DNA from: DIGJ01 sp041739345
GTDB lineage: Bacteria > Bacillota > Clostridia > Lachnospirales > Lachnospiraceae
Reading direction: 5' to 3'
Assembly (NCBI GenBank): GCA_041739345.1
Contig: JBGSNZ010000021.1
Coordinates: forward strand, 372,001 to 436,000
DNA length: 64,000 bases
Shown here: one piece after another, positions 7,452 through 16,439 of the stretch
How the letters are laid out: the number at the start of each line of letters is the position of its first letter
Position numbering within the stretch: position 1 is the first letter of the stretch
Notes under the pieces: generated by a model
Database searches by the model: none
Told to the model about the DNA's origin: nothing
Seen by the model: the letters and a program-made list of their open reading frames with translations, nothing else
Translations under genes and position numbers: made by a program

Positions 7452-9852
7452 TAATAAAAAGGTAAGTTATAAACTGGCAAAGCAAAGCTTAAAAGCATCT
7501 AAAATGAGAAATGTCTTTACCTTGATTACGATTATTCTGTCGGTTGGTCTTCTCGCTGGGCTGGCGTTTGCAGATGACGCTATTGACACAGAATATAAAC
7601 GTTCTTTAGAACAGGGATCTCAGGTGATTTTTGAAAATATATCGGTAGAACAAATTCAGCAGTTAAAAAATGATAAAGCATTTTCGTCTTCTACAGTTTT
7701 AAAAAGAGGAAATAGTTTTGAGATTGATAATTATATTTTAATGCCTTTTTATATTGAAAATATTGAAAACTCCATGTCTGGAGTGGAGATTGTGGAAGGG
7801 GAATACCCGACAAAATTTAATCAGGTGATAGTAGATAAACAATTAATGGATTTTCTTGGGAAAGATGTTAAATTAGGTGAACAGATTGAAATTTCGTTTT
7901 TAGATGGAAGTGTAGAAACTTTTGAAGTTTCCGGATTTTTAGAAAATGAAAAGAAATTAAATGTATTTGGATTATATTTATCTAAAGATTATTCGGAAAA
8001 TGGAAATCAGCTTAAAAACGTTTCATATGAAATGGCAGCACAAATTTTAAAAGCAAATCAATTAAGCAAAGAAGAATTCTTAGAAAGAATTCGTAGTATT
8101 GGAGCACAGTATGGTATTGAACAAAAGAATGTAAATCCTAATGATCAATTTGCAGATAGTTTGAATTATGATTTCGCTCAATTGTGGTGGAGCATATTGG
8201 GTGGAATTGCAATTTTGATAGTTAGTGTAATTGTTATTTATAGTATTTTCTATATCTCAATTACTGAAAGAACGCGACAGTTTGGACAACTACGTACGAT
8301 TGGTATGACGAAGAAACAGATTAAAAAAATGGTTCGTTATGAAGGTACGATTTTATCAATAATTGGTACAACAATTGGAATTTGTATTGGTGCTTTATTT
8401 GCTTATGTAATAAGACCAAACGGATTTGATTTTATACATGTTTTAATCATTATTGTTTCAATTTTTATAGCAGATTTTATAACGGTTCGAATCTCTATTG
8501 TAAAACCAGCGAAAATTGCATCTAATATTTCACCTATTGAAGCAATGAAACAAAGCGGTTACGAGACGAAAAAACATGTTTCTAGAAAATTACATCGAAA
8601 ATTATCAGCGATTTCATTAAGTTTAATTGCAGCGAATGGAAATCGTAAAAAATCCTTATTTACTATCATTTCTCTTTGTTTAGCTGGAATTACATTCATG
8701 GCGGCAAGTACATTTGTATATTCAATGAATGAAGTAAAATTTGCTAGTCAAGGGTGGTTAGAATACGGTGAATATGTGTTTGATTTATCAAGTAACGCTG
8801 CTAGTGTAAATGAATATGGTTATACAGGAATTAAGCAAACCAATCCAATCAATGATACTTTAATTGAAGAGATTAAAAGTATAGACGGTGTGAAAGATGT
8901 TATGATAAAAAGCAATCTTAACCTTACGTATACTTATAATGGAGAAAAATCGGATGATTTAATTACTGGAATTTCGAAGGAAGAAATAGAAGCGCTTCGT
9001 ACTTATTGTACAAACCCTAATATAAATTATGACACGATGATTTCTAAGAAAGAAGTATATATTATAAATAATAATATCATGAAGGAGATTTATGGATGGA
9101 AATTTAAAATTGGAGATTCCATAAAACTTCGATGGTTCAACGGGGAACGATATGTCGAAGATAGCTTTACAATTGCAGGAGAATTAAATAATGATATATA
9201 TAATCATTTAGAAACGTTTCATATGGTTTTTAATACGGGATGGTTTATTGGTGCTGACAAGATGATCACAGATATGATGATCTCTGGATTTAATTTAAAT
9301 AATCTAGTAGTCATTTCGAGTGAAAATTATGAAAAGTATGGAGCCTCTATAGAAAATCATCTAGATATAGTGGAACAGAATCATCCGAGCTTATCATTAG
9401 AAACATTAAAGAAAAGTATGGAAAGACATAAAGATGATTATGCGAGTATGACCGTAATATTTATGGCACTGGCATGCTTTGTGATTGCATTTAGTATTAT
9501 TAATTTAGCGAATACACTGATTTCCAATGTAGCAGCGCGAAAACGTGAATTTGCATGTCTTCGTACATTAGGCATGACACAAAAGCAAGTATCAAAGATG
9601 ATTCAAGGAGAAGGCTTGTATTTAGCGTTCATAAATATCATATGTACCAGTACAATAGGAAGTTTAGTGGGATATCTTGTAGTACAAATTTTTATCAGCA
9701 AGGGGATTCGTTACCTTGAATTTCAATTTCCTTGGATATATCTGCTCTGTTATATGGTGATTGTTTTTGTCATTCCGATGGCAATTTCGTATGTAAGTAT
9801 AAGAAAAATGAACCAGAAATCACTAATTGAGGAAATGCGAGAGACGGAATAA
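7441..9852 (+). CDS. FtsX-family ABC permease with large extracellular domains
   Basis: Start ATG 7441 overlaps the ATPase end (GGACGGTAAG upstream); 803 residues. A first membrane helix lies at about residues 22-44. A first FtsX block around residues 250-365 includes SITERTRQFGQLRTIGMTKKQ, and a second near 675-795 includes ARKREFACLRTLGMTQKQ. Between them are two extracellular regions of about 200 residues. This two-FtsX, roughly 800-residue form differs from classical BceB (ten helices, ~650 residues) but is common in clostridial peptide-resistance modules. It is the last gene of the module and ends at a bidirectional terminator. Confidence 0.85.
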   Translation: MKNNNKKVSYKLAKQSLKASKMRNVFTLITIILSVGLLAGLAFADDAIDTEYKRSLEQGSQVIFENISVEQIQQLKNDKAFSSSTVLKRGNSFEIDNYILMPFYIENIENSMSGVEIVEGEYPTKFNQVIVDKQLMDFLGKDVKLGEQIEISFLDGSVETFEVSGFLENEKKLNVFGLYLSKDYSENGNQLKNVSYEMAAQILKANQLSKEEFLERIRSIGAQYGIEQKNVNPNDQFADSLNYDFAQLWWSILGGIAILIVSVIVIYSIFYISITERTRQFGQLRTIGMTKKQIKKMVRYEGTILSIIGTTIGICIGALFAYVIRPNGFDFIHVLIIIVSIFIADFITVRISIVKPAKIASNISPIEAMKQSGYETKKHVSRKLHRKLSAISLSLIAANGNRKKSLFTIISLCLAGITFMAASTFVYSMNEVKFASQGWLEYGEYVFDLSSNAASVNEYGYTGIKQTNPINDTLIEEIKSIDGVKDVMIKSNLNLTYTYNGEKSDDLITGISKEEIEALRTYCTNPNINYDTMISKKEVYIINNNIMKEIYGWKFKIGDSIKLRWFNGERYVEDSFTIAGELNNDIYNHLETFHMVFNTGWFIGADKMITDMMISGFNLNNLVVISSENYEKYGASIENHLDIVEQNHPSLSLETLKKSMERHKDDYASMTVIFMALACFVIAFSIINLANTLISNVAARKREFACLRTLGMTQKQVSKMIQGEGLYLAFINIICTSTIGSLVGYLVVQIFISKGIRYLEFQFPWIYLLCYMVIVFVIPMAISYVSIRKMNQKSLIEEMRETE

Positions 9853-9862
9853 TAAATGTGCA

Positions 9863-9898
9863 AAAAAGGCAGATATCTACTTGATAGGTATCTGCCTT
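9863..9898. terminator. Bidirectional terminator between convergent genes
   Basis: AGGCAGATATC pairs with GGTATCTGCCT around a short ACTTGATA loop, with one unpaired position. It is flanked on the left by six A residues (a T-tract on the minus strand) and on the right by TTAGTATTT. It lies between the permease (plus) and the M56 sensor (minus) and serves the minus-strand gene best. Confidence 0.7.
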
Positions 9899-9914
9899 AG
9901 TATTTAAAGTAAAA

Positions 9915-12140
9915 TTACTCATTGTTACTTTGTTCATTCATTACATCAAAGTTAACTTGATCCGGAATGATGGATATGGTAATTAAATCATTACTGTACT
10001 GCGCCGCAACGTCTTTTAGCTTTGCAAGCACATCCTGTTCACTCATAGTCAAAAATTGGTCAATGCTTGTTGTATCCCAATATTTTTGAATATCGCTAAC
10101 AACTCCACTAACACAGCGGTCACGCTCTCCAACAGTCAGACCAGTTTCATCAAAGATATGATAAGAGTATTGATAATATAATGAACACCATGCATTAATT
10201 TGACTTTCCTGTTTCAACGTTTTTTCCGGAAGGGATAAGCTGAAGGTGGGATCGTTTTTAGGCTTTCCAGTGTAATGGCTCTCGACCAATTCTCCATTTT
10301 CAGCGCCTGAATTGCGAACTGTAAGAGTTACAAACGTTAGTTCTTCTGTTGACAGGGAAACGGAAAAATCATCCCAGCCTATATCAACATTTATTCTTTC
10401 CATTCGGTCGTAATCTTCGTTTGCCCAGTCGAGCAAATTAGAGTTAAAGTCAGCTACTGTCCGATTTTGGTAATCCGCTGTTTTCAATTCCAGAAGGGAA
10501 TTGTAGTCATCTTCGGTGGCATTAGGTGTGTCACGTTCTTCGTTATAATTATCATTATTTTTCCCTGTATCATCAGAGTTTTCATACACTTCCAAAGGTA
10601 TGAAAAAATATTCAATATCGATTTGTAGTGCTTGTGAACTCCACTGTTTTTTCAAGCTTTCTATCTTGGAATTAAACATTTTCCTCATGCCCTGCTCATC
10701 CTGTAATTCCTCCTTTGTGCGCTCTTGAAAGAAAGGCATAAGCTCATTCATTACCCCTTTTCGGGCCTGGCCATATTCCCCGACAGTTAAGTGGTCAGCG
10801 TCCAAAATGGAAAGGGTGCAGCTATATTCAAATTGTGCGTTGTCGGCATTCTCGTAGCTCGACATGGCGCTGTCGTCAACCCCTTGTGCTTGCCACTGTT
10901 CCCCTGTAAGTGGTGCTACAACGTTGAACATGAAATTTGCGATTTCATTTGTATCTTTCATTTCCTCTAGTTGATCATCTAGCAAAAAACGGTTTAATAA
11001 TTGCATATACTCCGTGGTATCGATTGCCGTCCATATTTTTTGCTGAAATTCCGACACACTCATATCTTCATAACCATCAAAACGCAAGGAAAGAAGCTTT
11101 TCGTATTCTTCCTCGCTAAATGACGTGTTCGGAATAGAAGTGGACTGATTTTCAGCAGATACAAGCGTTGCACCTGTGAGCATAATTCCGACCAACACGA
11201 TAAAAAGAACAGCGACACAAGCTTTTTTACGCTTGCTGTCTAGTATAGATGTTATTCGATTTTTCATACCTCGTTTTCCTCCATAAAAATTAGTTGATAG
11301 AGCAGTTTGATAGGTCCTGCCATTGCGTATAACCGCGATAACCGTTTCCCCATATTGTTTGCGAGTCTGCATATCTTCATTTTGCAGAACAAGAGCGTCA
11401 CAGGAAATTTCACACTGTAGCGAAGTAGCCCTTGCCATGAAATAAGCCACAGGATTAAACCAATGAAGAATGGTAGCAGCTAAAATCATAACTTTATACC
11501 ACAGGTCACGCCGCTTGAGATGTGTTAGCTCGTGCCGCAAAATAAGGGCTAATTCATTCCCTGACAGTTGTACAGGCGGCATTAAAATGACCGGATGAAA
11601 GAATCCAACCATCATAGGACTTGAAACGCTGGAACAGGTTTTATACCCGATTTTGGTTTTAATGCCTTGCTCTTGTTTCAGAGAGTCCAGTAAATCCAAA
11701 AGCTCAGGTGAAGTTACGGTTTCACTCCAACGGTCTACAATTTTCATAAAACGTCTATGCCGCAAAACGTGATAAGCTAACATGAAAATGACGCCAGCTA
11801 ACCAAATAAAAACGACAATAGACCATAAAAAAAATTGCGGTGCATTTGTTACGGTTTCAGGAATGCCAGTCAATACTTTCGCAGTATTGTTTGCTGTCGG
11901 GGAAGCAGGAATGAACTGTACAGGCATTAATGGCTTATTTGTGCTTTGCGCGGGCAAAAAAGGGAGTTCAATCAAAGGCCGGAAAGGGATAAGCCAACCA
12001 GCTGAAATAACTAGCCAGACCATATAACGCCATTTGGGAGCATACCGCTTTGAAAGAATTGGCAAAACCGTCGCATACAAAAGCGTAATGACTGACATAG
12101 ACAATGTGCATTGCAATAGCATTATTATGAATGCTTCCAT
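9915..12140 (-). CDS. M56 (BlaR1/MecR1-like) sensor protease with duplicated C-terminal domain
   Basis: 741 residues. The N-terminal half is the BlaR1/MecR1 membrane protease: helices at about residues 3-28, 36-55 and 103-125, the zinc motif HELTH at 203-207, the third-ligand region LQCEISCDALV at 241-251, and a fourth helix near 305-327. The outside part (about 330-741) is not a penicillin-binding domain. It looks like two copies of one domain: EEEYEKLLSLRFDGYEDMSV versus EDDYNSLLELKTADYQNRTV, and LDADHLTVGEYGQARKGV versus FDETGLTVGERDRCVSGV. It should sense something other than a beta-lactam and cleave the adjacent BlaI-like repressor. Its start is one base after the repressor stop, with the SD inside the repressor's end. 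Confidence 0.85.
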   Translation of the reverse strand: MEAFIIMLLQCTLSMSVITLLYATVLPILSKRYAPKWRYMVWLVISAGWLIPFRPLIELPFLPAQSTNKPLMPVQFIPASPTANNTAKVLTGIPETVTNAPQFFLWSIVVFIWLAGVIFMLAYHVLRHRRFMKIVDRWSETVTSPELLDLLDSLKQEQGIKTKIGYKTCSSVSSPMMVGFFHPVILMPPVQLSGNELALILRHELTHLKRRDLWYKVMILAATILHWFNPVAYFMARATSLQCEISCDALVLQNEDMQTRKQYGETVIAVIRNGRTYQTALSTNFYGGKRGMKNRITSILDSKRKKACVAVLFIVLVGIMLTGATLVSAENQSTSIPNTSFSEEEYEKLLSLRFDGYEDMSVSEFQQKIWTAIDTTEYMQLLNRFLLDDQLEEMKDTNEIANFMFNVVAPLTGEQWQAQGVDDSAMSSYENADNAQFEYSCTLSILDADHLTVGEYGQARKGVMNELMPFFQERTKEELQDEQGMRKMFNSKIESLKKQWSSQALQIDIEYFFIPLEVYENSDDTGKNNDNYNEERDTPNATEDDYNSLLELKTADYQNRTVADFNSNLLDWANEDYDRMERINVDIGWDDFSVSLSTEELTFVTLTVRNSGAENGELVESHYTGKPKNDPTFSLSLPEKTLKQESQINAWCSLYYQYSYHIFDETGLTVGERDRCVSGVVSDIQKYWDTTSIDQFLTMSEQDVLAKLKDVAAQYSNDLITISIIPDQVNFDVMNEQSNNE

Positions 12141-12141
12141 A

Positions 12142-12519
12142 TCAATCCCTCCTGTCTTTCAGCAACCTTGCCAGTTCGTCAAGGTCGCTATTTTTGATTT
12201 TCTTGCCGTCATACAGCGTCGTAACCAAGCTGGCAAAGGAATTGCCGTGAAAGCGTTCCATAAAAGCGCCTGTTTCAAATTTCAAATAGTCTTCTTTTCC
12301 AATCAGAGGGAAATATGTGCGTTCCTTTCCATTCTTTTCCGTTCGAAGAAATCCGCGCTCGACTAACCGAATCATAAGCGTGAGAATGGTTTGCGCTTTC
12401 CACGCTTTTTCTTTTCCTAACTGCTCCATAATGATGCTGGTAGTAATGGGCAGATCATTCGCCCATACCACTTTCATAATTTCAAATTCCGCATCGGGAA
12501 GCTTTTTTATTGTGTTCAC
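12142..12519 (-). CDS. BlaI/MecI-family transcriptional repressor
   Basis: GTG 12519 is chosen as start: GGAGG lies eight bases upstream and the product then begins MNTIKKLPDAEFEIMKVVW, the standard BlaI opening. An in-frame ATG at 12555 would place the SD inside the gene. The 125-residue protein has the winged helix (LGKEKAWKAQTILTLMIRLVERGFL, wing KNGKERTYFPLI) and a C-terminal dimerisation segment. BlaI homologues repress their own operon until the M56 partner is triggered. Two copies of a candidate operator overlap its promoter. Confidence 0.88.
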   Translation of the reverse strand: MNTIKKLPDAEFEIMKVVWANDLPITTSIIMEQLGKEKAWKAQTILTLMIRLVERGFLRTEKNGKERTYFPLIGKEDYLKFETGAFMERFHGNSFASLVTTLYDGKKIKNSDLDELARLLKDRRD

Positions 12520-12530
12520 AAAGATACCTC

Positions 12531-12584
12531 CATATTCTACATTTGTCTTTTTCATATTCTACATCTGTCTTTAATCATTGTCAA
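12531..12584 (-). promoter_or_regulatory. BlaI-operon promoter with two operator repeats
   Basis: On the minus strand TTGACA (12584-12579), exactly 17 bases, then TAGAAT (12561-12556), make a near-consensus promoter. A 20-base direct repeat, CATATTCTACATYTGTCTTT on the plus strand, occurs at 12531-12550 and 12553-12572 with one mismatch, a 22-base period (two helical turns). Each copy holds TACATNTGTC, close to the TACAnnTGTA half-site pattern known for BlaI/MecI. One copy covers the -10 box and the other lies just downstream, a layout suited to repression. Confidence 0.75.
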
Positions 12585-12820
12585 GTAGTTTAGAAGAATT
12601 TTAACTTGCCGAAGTCAGAAGATGCGAAGCAACCGAATTGTCCAGAAGAGAAAGAAAAGGCAAATAACCTAATCTTGCAGTAGTCAATGTGAGAGAATAT
12701 ACGAAGGGTTTTTTATAATATGCAAAAACTAATGTTTTTAAAAATTAAATAGAAATGATAAAATAAACATGACACATAGCTGTCACGTTTATTTTGTTAC
12801 TATATATACAAGTAGTTCAT
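12585..12820. other. Gene-free stretch with one hairpin
   Basis: No coding signal was seen. The notable element is a 15-base inverted repeat at 12760-12774 and 12781-12795 (AAAATAAACATGACA, then TGTCACGTTTATTTT, one G-U pair, six-base loop). It could terminate transcription or act as an operator for the decayed regulator gene that follows at 12821. Confidence 0.4.
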
Positions 12821-12931
12821 ATGAAGATAGACAGATTGATCGGAATTCTTTCGGTTCTTTTACAACAGGTTTACTAGCCCCTGAACTTGCTGATAAATTT
12901 GAGGTTTCTAAAAGGACAATCAACCTAGGTT
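12821..12931 (+). pseudogene. 5' relic of a YafY/WYL-type regulator gene
   Basis: From ATG 12821 the frame reads MKIDRLIGILSVLLQQ and then breaks. A different frame continues with LAPELADKFEVSKRTIN. Together these match the opening helix-turn-helix of YafY-type regulators (compare the intact gene at 14829, which begins MKVDRLVSIIMILLDK and contains QELADMFEVSPRTIYRD). A frameshift lies near the junction and everything after about 35 codons is gone. Confidence 0.65.
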
Positions 12932-13183
12932 TAAAGATCAGATAAAGGCACCGGCTGCCTGGACTAATTATGCGTTATTTTATAATGGCAGGTATATTAC
13001 CAATGAAATATTATCAGAAAAGAAATTTATTACGATATATGAGAGCGTAAAGGGGGAAGACGAAACTTTTGATAAAATAGTGGCTGCAGGTGTACAACAA
13101 CGACGGAGCCTTGGGGACAGAGAACATGCTATGTTGCGGAACCAGAGGGGAATCTGATTGAAATTGGATCATTTACAAAATAG
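12932..13183 (+). pseudogene. Fused relics of two genes, the second a VOC protein end
   Basis: A frame from about 12933 reads KDQIKAPAAWTNYALFYNGR then YITNEILSEKKFITI, which resembles the C-terminal region of YoaP-type acetyltransferases (from memory, moderate confidence). It runs directly into ETFDKIVAAG, a VOC-protein segment, then frameshifts. The proper end of a VOC protein, YVAEPEGNLIEIGSFTK, appears in another frame and stops at TAG 13181. At least one deletion and one frameshift are needed to explain it. Confidence 0.55.
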
Positions 13184-13385
13184 GAGGCAGGAGATAAATA
13201 TATCTATATTTTAGATTATTTACAGCGTGTGAGAATGTAACTACGAAGAAAATGATGGCGAGTAGCGTTAATGTCGGAGGTTATCAATACCATGTATATG
13301 GAACTTCCGGATAGAAAAAAGTAAATTTTTCCTGCATTTATAGACTTTAAAAAAACAAGATGAATTTGTAAAGGAGCGTAATCAA
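13184..13385 (+). other. Remainder of the decayed region before the PPOX gene
   Basis: No intact gene. Short readable pieces occur, such as NVGGYQYHVYGTSG ending at TAG near 13314, but I could not assign them to a family. The region ends with the SD AAAGGAGCG of the next gene. Confidence 0.3.
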
Positions 13386-13808
13386 ATGGATTTGAAAGAA
13401 CAACTTATTCAAAAAGCAGCAAAAATCATTCAAGGACAATGTAACGAAGATGGATATTGTGCATTGACTTTAATGGATATGGATGACCGTCCAAACACAA
13501 CTACTATTACTCCGTCCAAAGCGAATGGTATTCAATGTATTACATTTTGTACAGGATATGGCACTCGTACAGAACGGATTCAGTTTCGCCAAGATGCATG
13601 CGTATGTTTTAATTCGCCTGAATATCACATTTCATTAAAGGGAAAAATGGAAATAATTACTGACCCAGTTGTGAAAAAGGAGATGTGGTATCAAGGATTA
13701 GCTAATCATTTTAACGGTCCTGATGATCCGGGATATGTGGTGTTGAAATTTACAGCGGATAGCTATACGTTCTTTATTGATTGGCAGACTGTAAGAGGAA
13801 TATTATAG
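13386..13808 (+). CDS. Pyridoxamine 5'-phosphate oxidase-family protein
   Basis: 140 residues from ATG 13386 with SD AAAGGAGCG. It has the flavin-binding split-barrel pattern: AAKIIQGQCNEDGYCALTLMD, RPNTTTITPSKANGI, ITFCTGYGTRTERIQF and CVCFNSPEYHISLKGKMEII. The C-terminus ends with WYQGLANHFNGPDDPGYVVLKF and the family-typical DWQTVRG. These small proteins usually bind FMN, F420 or heme and reduce or sequester small molecules; members of this size in clostridia are uncharacterised. It stands alone after a decayed region and converges on the WYL regulator. Confidence 0.75.
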   Translation: MDLKEQLIQKAAKIIQGQCNEDGYCALTLMDMDDRPNTTTITPSKANGIQCITFCTGYGTRTERIQFRQDACVCFNSPEYHISLKGKMEIITDPVVKKEMWYQGLANHFNGPDDPGYVVLKFTADSYTFFIDWQTVRGIL

Positions 13809-13896
13809 TATATTTGGTCTGTAAGCAAGTGTTTGAGCAAACTCTCCGTAACTTAAAACAATTAAATCGTTTGTTTTTTTCGTCTTACTCCATGTA

Positions 13897-14829
13897 TTAA
13901 CGTTCGTATATGGTAGTTATATTATGTATTCTACGCTTCATTTCTGTGCGGATATGTAACGGCTCTAAACACTCGCATTTATCCCCAAAACTGAAAAGAA
14001 TATTGTAGTAGTATTCGTTCTCTATGAAAGGAAAACTAACAATGTAATGCTCATCACCGTCTGGTGAAACGTGTTCATAAGTGCAATAATCAAGTACTCT
14101 GTCCATGACAGATTTATGAATACGAATTTTGATTTTTGTTTGCATAGTTGCCAAAATATCAGCAAACTCTAACTGCGGTTTTTGATAATCACGTGGTGTA
14201 AAAAATTCCTCTTGTATTTGTAAGTTTGATATGCGGGATAGTTTAAATAAGCGAAAATCATTTCTTTTATGGCAATACCCTTGTAAGTACCAATGACTAC
14301 TTTTCAATACAAGCTGATACGGCTCGGCTGTTCGTACGGTTTTATTTCCGTAGCGGTCTGCATATTCAAATGATAGTAGCCTGCTTTCCTGTAAAGCTGT
14401 TTTGATAATTTCTAAATATGGTTGCATGTTCCTGTTGCCCATCCACGGACTTAAATCTATATATATTTGATTTGCTTTTAATTCAATGTCCTTCGCTCTG
14501 TCGGCAGGGATAAAACTCTTGACTTTCGCAAGGGCGTTTACCAGTTCATCACCTCGTATCATGTTGGAAAGACTGGAAAGCCCCATCAAGATAGCGGAAA
14601 GGTCGGCAGTCGAAAAAACCTTTCTATCAATCTTGTATTTCTGCATGATTTCAAAGCCGCCGCCCACTCCCGATGTAGATCGAACAGGAATACCCGCCAT
14701 GTTGATAGTGTCTATGTCGCGGTAGATTGTGCGGGGCGAAACTTCAAACATATCTGCTAACTCCTGTGCGCCTATACGCTTTTTATCAAGGAGTATCATA
14801 ATAATGCTAACAAGCCTGTCAACTTTCAT
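13897..14829 (-). CDS. YafY-type HTH/WYL-domain transcriptional regulator
   Basis: 310 residues, start ATG 14829 with SD GGAAGGCGG. The N-terminal winged helix (LVSIIMILLDKKRIGAQELADMF, VSPRTIYRDIDTINMAGIPV) is followed by a WYL ligand-binding domain (TAEPYQLVLKSSHWYLQGYC, then FRLFKLSRI) and a WCX-like C-terminal part. WYL regulators respond to nucleotides, nucleic acids or small molecules. It is transcribed divergently from the cysteine hydrolase at 14949 and very probably controls it. Its last 20 bases plus downstream flank recur at 26506. Confidence 0.85.
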   Translation of the reverse strand: MKVDRLVSIIMILLDKKRIGAQELADMFEVSPRTIYRDIDTINMAGIPVRSTSGVGGGFEIMQKYKIDRKVFSTADLSAILMGLSSLSNMIRGDELVNALAKVKSFIPADRAKDIELKANQIYIDLSPWMGNRNMQPYLEIIKTALQESRLLSFEYADRYGNKTVRTAEPYQLVLKSSHWYLQGYCHKRNDFRLFKLSRISNLQIQEEFFTPRDYQKPQLEFADILATMQTKIKIRIHKSVMDRVLDYCTYEHVSPDGDEHYIVSFPFIENEYYYNILFSFGDKCECLEPLHIRTEMKRRIHNITTIYER

Positions 14830-14861
14830 CTGATAGCCGCCTTCCCAATTTTTTTGTTATC

Positions 14862-14894
14862 ATTATAGATTGTTGCCATGCTGTTGTCAACAAT
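14862..14894 (-). promoter_or_regulatory. Consensus promoter and inverted repeat in the divergent WYL/hydrolase gap
   Basis: On the minus strand TTGACA (14890-14885), 17 bases, then TATAAT (14867-14862): a perfect-consensus promoter for the WYL regulator. The spacer region holds an inverted repeat ATTGTTG (14869-14875) and CAACAAT (14888-14894), a likely regulator site overlapping both boxes. A TATAAT for the divergent hydrolase gene lies at 14902-14907 on the plus strand without a clear -35. Confidence 0.7.
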
Positions 14895-14948
14895 TACAAG
14901 GTATAATAAAAAAGCAAACAAACAATCTACCTATCAGGAGGAAACACT

Positions 14949-15434
14949 ATGCACAAAAATGCCTTAGTAATAATCGATATTCAAAATGACATAACAAAGA
15001 ATTACAAGGATGTTATTGGCAATATCAATAAAGCGATTGATTGGGCAGTCAATAATAGTATTCATGTTATTTATATAAGACATGAAAATTTATCAGCCGG
15101 CACGAGGACTTTTAAACCCAATACACATGGAGCTGAATTAGCCTCAGACTTGAACATAGTATCAAAAAATGTTTTTACAAAATACAAAGGAAACGCATTA
15201 AGCTGTGAAGAATTTACTGACTTTATTCAAAAACATGAAATATGTGATTTCTATATAGCAGGAGCAGATGCTGTTGCTTGTGTTAAATCAACCTGTTATA
15301 ACTTACGCAAAGCAAATTATGGCGTTAATGTTCTATCAGATTGCGTTACCAGTTATGATAAAAGGAAAATTGACGAAATGCTACATTATTATGAAAGCAA
15401 AGGTAGTAAAATTATTTGTTTGAATGACCTATAA
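14949..15434 (+). CDS. Isochorismatase-like cysteine hydrolase
   Basis: 161 residues from ATG 14949 after CAGGAGGAAA. The family's catalytic triad is visible: Asp in ALVIIDIQND, Lys in FTKYKGNA, and the nucleophile Cys in the segment GADAVACVKSTCYNLRK. Related enzymes hydrolyse amides such as nicotinamide, biuret or N-carbamoyl compounds, or isochorismate. The substrate cannot be read from sequence. Divergent to, and probably controlled by, the WYL regulator. Confidence 0.8.
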   Translation: MHKNALVIIDIQNDITKNYKDVIGNINKAIDWAVNNSIHVIYIRHENLSAGTRTFKPNTHGAELASDLNIVSKNVFTKYKGNALSCEEFTDFIQKHEICDFYIAGADAVACVKSTCYNLRKANYGVNVLSDCVTSYDKRKIDEMLHYYESKGSKIICLNDL

Positions 15435-15620
15435 ATTTAAGCTCTTTCCATATAAACCGCACAGCGGCGGCGGACGTTTTTTCGCCCCAGTATAAAGAAA
15501 AAACGGGAAAATTTAAGATAATCCAATCTTGAAAACAGTAGAGTAAAAAAGAAATATATGATATAATAAAAAATTATTACCTGTGAAATTTTACGTTGAA
15601 AAGCAAGGGGGGAAAACAAT

Positions 15621-16439
15621 TTGATTATCAAAAATGACAAGCAATTCAATATGTTTCCCTCACATGTAGGGCTGAGAAAATATATTCTATATTACAACAT
15701 CGTATTTCCAGAGTGGGATACGTTCATGGCACACTATACGCTTATGCCGAATGCTTGCGGAACATTGTCGCTTGCCTTCGATGGAACCGTTGTAAATGCT
15801 GAACTATGGGGAGCATCCCTAACCCCTGTTTTGTTAGGGATGGAACCAAATAGTTACAAAGTCCTGTTGCTTATTCAACTTTCACCCTATGGTTTGTATC
15901 AGATCACACGCCAGAACCAAGCGGAATTTGCGGGCAAGCGCCTTTTGCTTGCGGACATCGACAACGAGCTTTTCAATTCGTTACATCAAGCCTTTGTTAT
16001 GTCTAAAACCGTAATAGAATTGGTAAATAATTGCGATAAAATTTTATATAAGCGTATGGAAAATCACGTTGTTTCAAACGCTTTGTTATTAGCGTCCGCA
16101 GTGATTTCTGATAGTCATGGACAAGTACAAGTGAAAGAAGTCGCCCGACAATCCGGTTATAGCGAGCGACAGCTAAACCGCTTGTTTCTTACACAAATCG
16201 GAATGAATATGAAAAGCTATGCACGTTTAACTCGCTTTAACTATGTGTTAAAGCACATTCAAACATCGCCTTGCTTTTTTGCAGCATTGTCACAACAAGC
16301 CGGATATTTCGACCAAGCTCATCTTGATAAAGATTTCAAAGCGATTAGTGGTGTTACGCCTCAAAAGTATTTGAAAACCATGTCGGATTTTTACTATGAC
16401 GGAATGGAGATATACGATACAATTTCCTCAAAGGAGTAA
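15621..16439 (+). CDS. AraC-family transcriptional regulator
   Basis: 272 residues with a TTG start at 15621 supported by the strong SD AAGGGGGG. The N-terminal ~150 residues form the DUF6597-like ligand domain (YTLMPNACGTLSLAFDGT; LIQLSPYGLYQITRQN). The C-terminal AraC double helix-turn-helix contains VKEVARQSGYSERQLNRLF and ALSQQAGYFDQAHLDKDF. Its stop codon lies inside a leader element that precedes the VOC gene, so the two genes are probably one transcript with a controlled junction. Confidence 0.85.
   Translation: MIIKNDKQFNMFPSHVGLRKYILYYNIVFPEWDTFMAHYTLMPNACGTLSLAFDGTVVNAELWGASLTPVLLGMEPNSYKVLLLIQLSPYGLYQITRQNQAEFAGKRLLLADIDNELFNSLHQAFVMSKTVIELVNNCDKILYKRMENHVVSNALLLASAVISDSHGQVQVKEVARQSGYSERQLNRLFLTQIGMNMKSYARLTRFNYVLKHIQTSPCFFAALSQQAGYFDQAHLDKDFKAISGVTPQKYLKTMSDFYYDGMEIYDTISSKE

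Noticed and set aside
9915..12519. True beta-lactam resistance operon (blaR1/blaI)
   Set aside because: The sensor has no penicillin-binding domain and no beta-lactamase gene is adjacent, so only the repressor/protease architecture is shared.
15435..15620. GC-rich patch CACAGCGGCGGCGGACG as a foreign insertion or RNA gene
   Set aside because: Too short and without pairing or flanking repeats; no feature could be supported.
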